From Negativicutes bacterium (GTDB lineage Bacteria > Bacillota > Negativicutes > SKW292): a stretch of DNA of 8,958 bases. The stretch is taken from positions 1 to 8,958 of the forward strand of contig JAOAFP010000056.1 of assembly GCA_026416215.1 (NCBI GenBank), written 5' to 3'. Positions 5,948-8,958 of the stretch are shown here, one piece after another. Under the pieces are notes generated by a model. It searched no databases. It saw only the letters and a program-made list of their open reading frames with translations, and was not told the DNA's origin. The position numbers and the translations under genes were made by a program. Each line of letters starts with the position of its first letter. Position 1 is the stretch's first letter.

Positions 5948-7204
5948 ATGTTGACTGACGGAGAAATAGCCTGGCTGATGACTGCCGTACAGCGGCTGCT
6001 GCGCGGTGACTACCGGGCGGTAAGTGAGCTCAGCGGCGGGCCGACAAGCGGCGCAGTCGGCAATCTGGCCGAAATGGTTGCCCTGCTGGCGGTGAAACTG
6101 GAAGCTAGGGAATACGAGCTGCAGGAAGCACTGGCCGAACTGACCAGGGTCAACGGACGGTTGAGCGAGGAATTGTCCGACAGGGAACAGCGTCTGCAGG
6201 AAGCTATAACCAGGGTACGTCACAGCGAACGCCTGGCCATAATAGGTAAGCTGGCAGCGGGAGTGGCTCATGAGATAAGCACGCCGTTGGCGGCGATTCT
6301 GGCTACGACCGGCGATTTGCTGGCCAACCGCCAACAGCTGGCGGAAAAACTGACTGACATCTGCCGCGATGTCACCAGGGAAGGGCAGGAGCTGTTTGTG
6401 AGCGAAATGGCCGATATTTTATCCCATGAAAAAACCCGGCTGACCTTGGACGAGGAGGAGGGCCGCCGGTGGGAAATTGAGAATTGCCTGTACGGTATGG
6501 GGGTGCCGGGGCCGCAGGTTCCCATCTACGCTGGCGTCTGGTCGCGACTGGGGAGAACCGTGCAGGAAATTAAAGACCGCCAGCTGCAGATCACAGCCGG
6601 AGAGCTGCTTAGGCCGGTAGAAGTGGTCAGCGAGTTGCTGAACTGGTATGACGGGGTGCGTGATGTTGCCGCGGCGGCCAGGCAAATCGAGGCGATAGTA
6701 AGATCGCTGCGTGGCTACTGTCAACTGGTGGCTGGCCGGACCAAACCGGTCAATCTGGTTGACACCCTGGGAGCGGCAGTCAAAATGGTGCGGCAACTTA
6801 GAGAAAAGCGGTGCCGGATCAGGGTGGACTGTGACCGGCGGCTGGCGGTGGTCGGGCATAGGGAACTACTGGTGCAGGTCTGGCTAAATCTGCTGGTAAA
6901 CGCTGTGCAGGCCACGGCTGACGGCGGCGAAATACGGGTGAAGTGCCGGCGGGATGACGGACAGATATTGCTGAGGTTTATCGATAATGGGGCTGGTATC
7001 GACCCGGCGATAGCCGGGCAGGTATTCGAACCGTTTTTCACCACCAGGGATGGCGGGCAGGGATGTGGTCTGGGACTGGACTTCTGCCGGCAGATCGTGC
7101 TGGCCCACAGTGGCACTATAGATTTCACCTCAAGACCCGGACACACGGAATTCCGGGTCAGATTGCCGGTCGGGCAACAACCTGGGGAGCAGGAAGAGAT
7201 ATGA
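5948..7204 (+). CDS. Soluble sensor histidine kinase with an inserted DHp domain
   Basis: This 418-residue protein has no membrane segment. Residues 1-50 resemble a HAMP-like module (LLRGDYRAV ... GNLAEMVALLAVKL), followed by a coiled coil to about residue 95. The phosphoacceptor is H108 in AGVAHEISTPLAAIL, with the ExxT phosphatase signature at E109-T112. The ATPase domain has the N box around N314-N318 (LNLLVNAVQA), G1 box DNGAGI at 346-351, F box FEPFFTT at 360-366 and G2 box GQGCGLGL at 370-377, so it should be active. H108 lies 210 residues before N318; in EnvZ the comparable distance is 104. The extra residues (about 130-240) split the two DHp helices. No sensor or receiver domain is visible and no response regulator is adjacent. 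The ATG at 5948 is chosen, five bases after the LCP gene; an in-frame GTG at 5921 would overlap it. Neither start has a strong ribosome-binding site. Confidence 0.93.
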   Translation: MLTDGEIAWLMTAVQRLLRGDYRAVSELSGGPTSGAVGNLAEMVALLAVKLEAREYELQEALAELTRVNGRLSEELSDREQRLQEAITRVRHSERLAIIGKLAAGVAHEISTPLAAILATTGDLLANRQQLAEKLTDICRDVTREGQELFVSEMADILSHEKTRLTLDEEEGRRWEIENCLYGMGVPGPQVPIYAGVWSRLGRTVQEIKDRQLQITAGELLRPVEVVSELLNWYDGVRDVAAAARQIEAIVRSLRGYCQLVAGRTKPVNLVDTLGAAVKMVRQLREKRCRIRVDCDRRLAVVGHRELLVQVWLNLLVNAVQATADGGEIRVKCRRDDGQILLRFIDNGAGIDPAIAGQVFEPFFTTRDGGQGCGLGLDFCRQIVLAHSGTIDFTSRPGHTEFRVRLPVGQQPGEQEEI

Positions 7205-7536
7205 AGGAAATCCTTAAAATTATCGTGGCGGCGGGACAGGAAAAAAAGGCTGGCGGGCTGGCAATACTGGACATGAGGCAACTGACAACCGTGACCGATT
7301 ATTTTGTGCTGTTCAGCGTCAGCAGTACCACCCAGGCCCAGGCGGTTGCCGATCACATAACCGAGCGGCTGCGGGCAGCCGGCTGGGCGGTTTTGCGCCG
7401 GGAGGGGGAACGCCAGTCACGCTGGCTGCTGCTTGATTGCGACAGCGCGGTGGTCCACATTTTTGTGGGGGAGGAGCGCGATTTTTACGGCCTGGAGCGG
7501 ATTTGGGGCGATGCGCCGCGGCTGTCCGGGCAGTGA
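7201..7536 (+). CDS. rsfS: Ribosomal silencing factor RsfS
   Basis: RsfS binds ribosomal protein L14 (uL14) on the 50S subunit and blocks joining with 30S, damping translation in starvation or stationary phase. The 111-residue protein matches the family along its length: TDYFVLFSVSS at about residues 31-41 (family DYFVIxSGxS), EGERQSRWLLLDCDSAVVHIF in the middle, and RDFYGLERIWGDA near the end (family RxFYxLExLWxDA). The ATG overlaps the histidine kinase stop as ATGA, and AGGAAG at 7191-7196 serves as ribosome-binding site; a longer in-frame start at 7063 would place over 40 unrelated residues in front and was rejected. It is the last gene of the cluster, with a promoter for the next gene just beyond it. 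Confidence 0.96.
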   Translation: MKEILKIIVAAGQEKKAGGLAILDMRQLTTVTDYFVLFSVSSTTQAQAVADHITERLRAAGWAVLRREGERQSRWLLLDCDSAVVHIFVGEERDFYGLERIWGDAPRLSGQ

Positions 7537-7549
7537 AGGACAGGTCCTT
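7536..7549 (+). promoter_or_regulatory. 14-base palindrome upstream of the yebC promoter
   Basis: AAGGACAGGTCCTT is a perfect inverted repeat with a 2-base centre. It begins at the last base of the rsfS stop codon and ends one base before the -35 box. A third copy of the AGGAC half-site is at 7556-7560, inside the promoter spacer, and it can also pair with GTCCT at 7544-7548. It could be a repressor or activator site, or an RNA hairpin at the end of rsfS. There is no T-run directly after it, so it is not a standard terminator. Confidence 0.4.
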
Positions 7550-7550
7550 G

Positions 7551-7579
7551 TTGCGAGGACAAATAAAATATGGTATAAT
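7551..7579 (+). promoter_or_regulatory. Sigma-A-type promoter with extended -10, for yebC-ruvCA
   Basis: The -10 box TATAAT at 7574-7579 is a perfect consensus and is preceded by TG at 7571-7572 (extended -10, TGGTATAAT). The -35 box TTGCGA at 7551-7556 matches four of six consensus positions, with an ideal 17-base spacer. The AT-rich patch stands out in a GC-rich window. Transcription should begin at about 7584-7587, leaving a leader of roughly 35 bases before yebC. It separates yebC-ruvC-ruvA from the preceding cluster as an independently expressed unit. Confidence 0.82.
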
Positions 7580-7619
7580 CCCTGTTTAACAGACAAGGAG
7601 TGACAGAGGGGTCGAACTT

Positions 7620-8351
7620 ATGGCAGGCCATTCGAAATGGGCCAACATCAAACACCGTAAAAGCAGACAGGATGAGGTGCGGGGCAAAATTGCCACCCGA
7701 CTGAGCCGGGAAATAATCGTGGCTGTCAGGCAGGGCGGGGCTGATCCGGCTCTGAATATGAAACTTAAGCTGGCGCTGACCAGGGCACGGGAGAACAATA
7801 TCCCTAAGGACAATATCGAGCGGGCGATTCAGCGGGGGCTGGGCAACACTGAAGGAGCAAGCTACGAGGAAATGACTTACGAGGGCTATGGTCCGGGCGG
7901 CACAGCCATACTAATTGATGTGCTCACTGACAACCGCAACCGCACAGCGGCCGATATCCGTCATCTGTTGAACAAGCATGGGGGAAACATGGGGGAAACC
8001 GGCTGCGTTAGCTGGCAGTTCCGGCGTTGCGGCCAGTTTGTTATTGAAAACCTGCCGGCTGAACGCCGGGACGATCTAATGCTGGCAGTGATTGAGGCCG
8101 GGGCTGAGGACTTCCGGGTTGACGACGGCTCGGTGGAAATCATCACCGCCGCATCTGACTTTGGCGCGGTGCAGTCGGTGCTGGAAAAGGAACAGGTGCA
8201 GGTGGTGTCATCCCGTCTGACCATGCTGCCGACCACTGAAATTGAGTTGAGGGGCGATGCGGCGGAGAAAATGATCAGGCTGTTGGAGCTGTTGGAGGAG
8301 CACGACGACGTGCGGGATGTGTTCACTAACTTTGTCTGGACGGATGACTGA
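7620..8351 (+). CDS. yebC: YebC/PmpR (TACO1) family protein
   Basis: This 243-residue protein has the diagnostic family start MAGHSKWANIKHRK, then the helical KGKI-like segment (RGKIATRLSREI), NIPKDNIERAI near residues 59-70, and the signature segment YEGYGPGG near 94-101. LTDNRNRTAADIRH and the GGNMGETGCVSWQF strand follow, so all three domains are complete. The family was long listed as transcription regulators; related proteins (mitochondrial TACO1, Bacillus YebC2) are now tied to translation, helping ribosomes through difficult stretches such as polyproline. Which applies here cannot be told from sequence. Two purine-rich stretches precede it: AAGGAG at 7595-7600, rather far at 19 bases, and AGAGGGG at 7605-7611, better placed. 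A yebC-ruvC-ruvA order is widespread in bacteria. Confidence 0.97.
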   Translation: MAGHSKWANIKHRKSRQDEVRGKIATRLSREIIVAVRQGGADPALNMKLKLALTRARENNIPKDNIERAIQRGLGNTEGASYEEMTYEGYGPGGTAILIDVLTDNRNRTAADIRHLLNKHGGNMGETGCVSWQFRRCGQFVIENLPAERRDDLMLAVIEAGAEDFRVDDGSVEIITAASDFGAVQSVLEKEQVQVVSSRLTMLPTTEIELRGDAAEKMIRLLELLEEHDDVRDVFTNFVWTDD

Positions 8352-8353
8352 GA

Positions 8354-8833
8354 TTGGTGGTTCTGGGCGTTGACCCCGGCCTGGCTCGCTGCGGGTTTGG
8401 TCTGGTGAAAGATGAACCGGGCAGCAGGCTGACAGCAGTCAGGTATGGGACAATTGAGACCAGTAGCCGGCTGGACGACAGTAGTCGTCTGGCGGTATTG
8501 TACAACCAGCTGACCGGGATTATAGACAGCTTTACCCCGCAACTGGTGGCGGTGGAAAAGCTGTTTTTTAACAAGAATACCCGGACGGCCATTTCGGTAA
8601 GCCAGGCAAGGGGAGTGGTGTTGCTGTGCGCTGCCCTGCGCGGGGTGCCGGTGAGGGAATTCACGCCCCTGCAGGTCAAGCAGGCCCTCACTGGGGAAGG
8701 GCGTGCCGACAAGCGACAGGTAGAGTACATGGTGCGGGTACTGTTGTCGATAGCGGTGCCGATCAGCCCGGACGATGCGGCCGATGCACTGGCGGTGGCG
8801 ATTTGCGCCAGACATTATGTGAACTGGGGATAA
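8354..8833 (+). CDS. ruvC: Holliday junction resolvase RuvC
   Basis: RuvC is a dimeric endonuclease that cuts Holliday junctions symmetrically after RuvAB branch migration. The 159-residue protein has the four acidic catalytic residues in order: D7 (GVDPGLARCGFG), E68 (VAVEKLFF), D141 and D144 (PDDAADALAVA). VKQALTGEGRADKRQV at 108-123 is the conserved segment before the last catalytic helix. The length is normal. It begins two bases after the yebC stop at a TTG; the next codon is GTG (8357) and could be the true start, shortening the product by one residue. GGATGA at 8342-8347 is a weak ribosome-binding site. Coupling to yebC is likely. Confidence 0.97.
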   Translation: MVVLGVDPGLARCGFGLVKDEPGSRLTAVRYGTIETSSRLDDSSRLAVLYNQLTGIIDSFTPQLVAVEKLFFNKNTRTAISVSQARGVVLLCAALRGVPVREFTPLQVKQALTGEGRADKRQVEYMVRVLLSIAVPISPDDAADALAVAICARHYVNWG

Positions 8834-8838
8834 GGGAA

Positions 8839-8958
8839 ATGATCGGTTATCTGAGCGGCGAAGTGATTGCAGTGGAATCAGACAGCTGTTTGCTGGTGGT
8901 AGGTGGGGTAGGATATCAGGTCCACCTGCCGCAGCGTTATCTGCAGGAGCTGGCTGCC
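8839..8958 (+). CDS. ruvA: Holliday junction branch migration protein RuvA (N-terminal part)
   Basis: The first 40 codons are present before the window ends. MIGYLSGEVIAVESDSCLLVVGGVGYQVHLP matches the start of RuvA domain I, the OB-fold that forms the tetramer floor on the Holliday junction (family MIGxLxGxxxxxxxxxxxxxVxGVGYxVxxP). It starts five bases after the ruvC stop, with AAGGGA overlapping that stop as ribosome-binding site. RuvB is expected downstream, outside the window. Confidence 0.95.
   Translation, partial: MIGYLSGEVIAVESDSCLLVVGGVGYQVHLPQRYLQELAA

Noticed and set aside
7063..7200. In-frame GTG start extending RsfS by 46 residues
   Set aside because: The extension lies within the kinase G2-box region and is unlike RsfS; the ATG at 7201 has a good ribosome-binding site.
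7961..8815. 284-codon open frame on the minus strand opposite yebC and ruvC
   Set aside because: It is fully antisense to conserved genes with intact catalytic motifs and its translation looks random.

Overview
This 8,958-base window reads as a single plus-strand stretch of chromosomal housekeeping genes from a bacterium of the Firmicutes/Clostridia type. The base composition is fairly GC-rich (high fifties percent by eye). The lineage call rests on three points: a grpE-dnaK-dnaJ order; a 611-residue DnaK that lacks the N-terminal ATPase-domain insert of Gram-negative DnaK; and a yhbY-nadD-yqeK-LCP-rsfS cluster, which is characteristic of Clostridia and Bacilli. The genus cannot be fixed from the sequence. 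No mobile element, CRISPR array, tRNA or rRNA was seen.

Region 1 (1-3146) is the heat-shock chaperone block: the last 37 codons of grpE, complete dnaK and complete dnaJ. GrpE exchanges nucleotide on DnaK, and DnaJ delivers substrate and stimulates its ATPase. The upstream end of the operon, where hrcA and a CIRCE operator might lie, is outside the window.

Region 2 (3147-7536) follows a 158-base GC-rich gap and holds seven closely packed genes: yhbY (ribosome-assembly RNA-binding protein), a 56-residue single-pass membrane protein, nadD (NAD synthesis), yqeK (HD-domain Ap4A hydrolase), an LCP-family cell-envelope protein, a soluble histidine kinase, and rsfS (ribosome silencing factor). Several junctions overlap by 4 to 11 bases, so translational coupling is likely. 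The two least ordinary members are the small membrane protein, whose stop overlaps the nadD start as ATGA, and the histidine kinase, which has about 100 extra residues inside its dimerisation/phosphotransfer domain and no response regulator beside it.

Region 3 (7537-8958) starts with a clear sigma-A-type promoter with an extended -10 and a 17-base spacer. A 14-base palindrome lies just upstream of its -35. The promoter serves yebC, ruvC and the start of ruvA: a translation/regulatory factor followed by Holliday-junction resolution genes. RuvA is cut by the window end.

Most of the window is well-known biology. I found no convincing wholly new system. The best leads are the unrecognised membrane microprotein, the inserted-DHp orphan kinase embedded between envelope and ribosome-silencing genes, and the palindrome at the yebC promoter.
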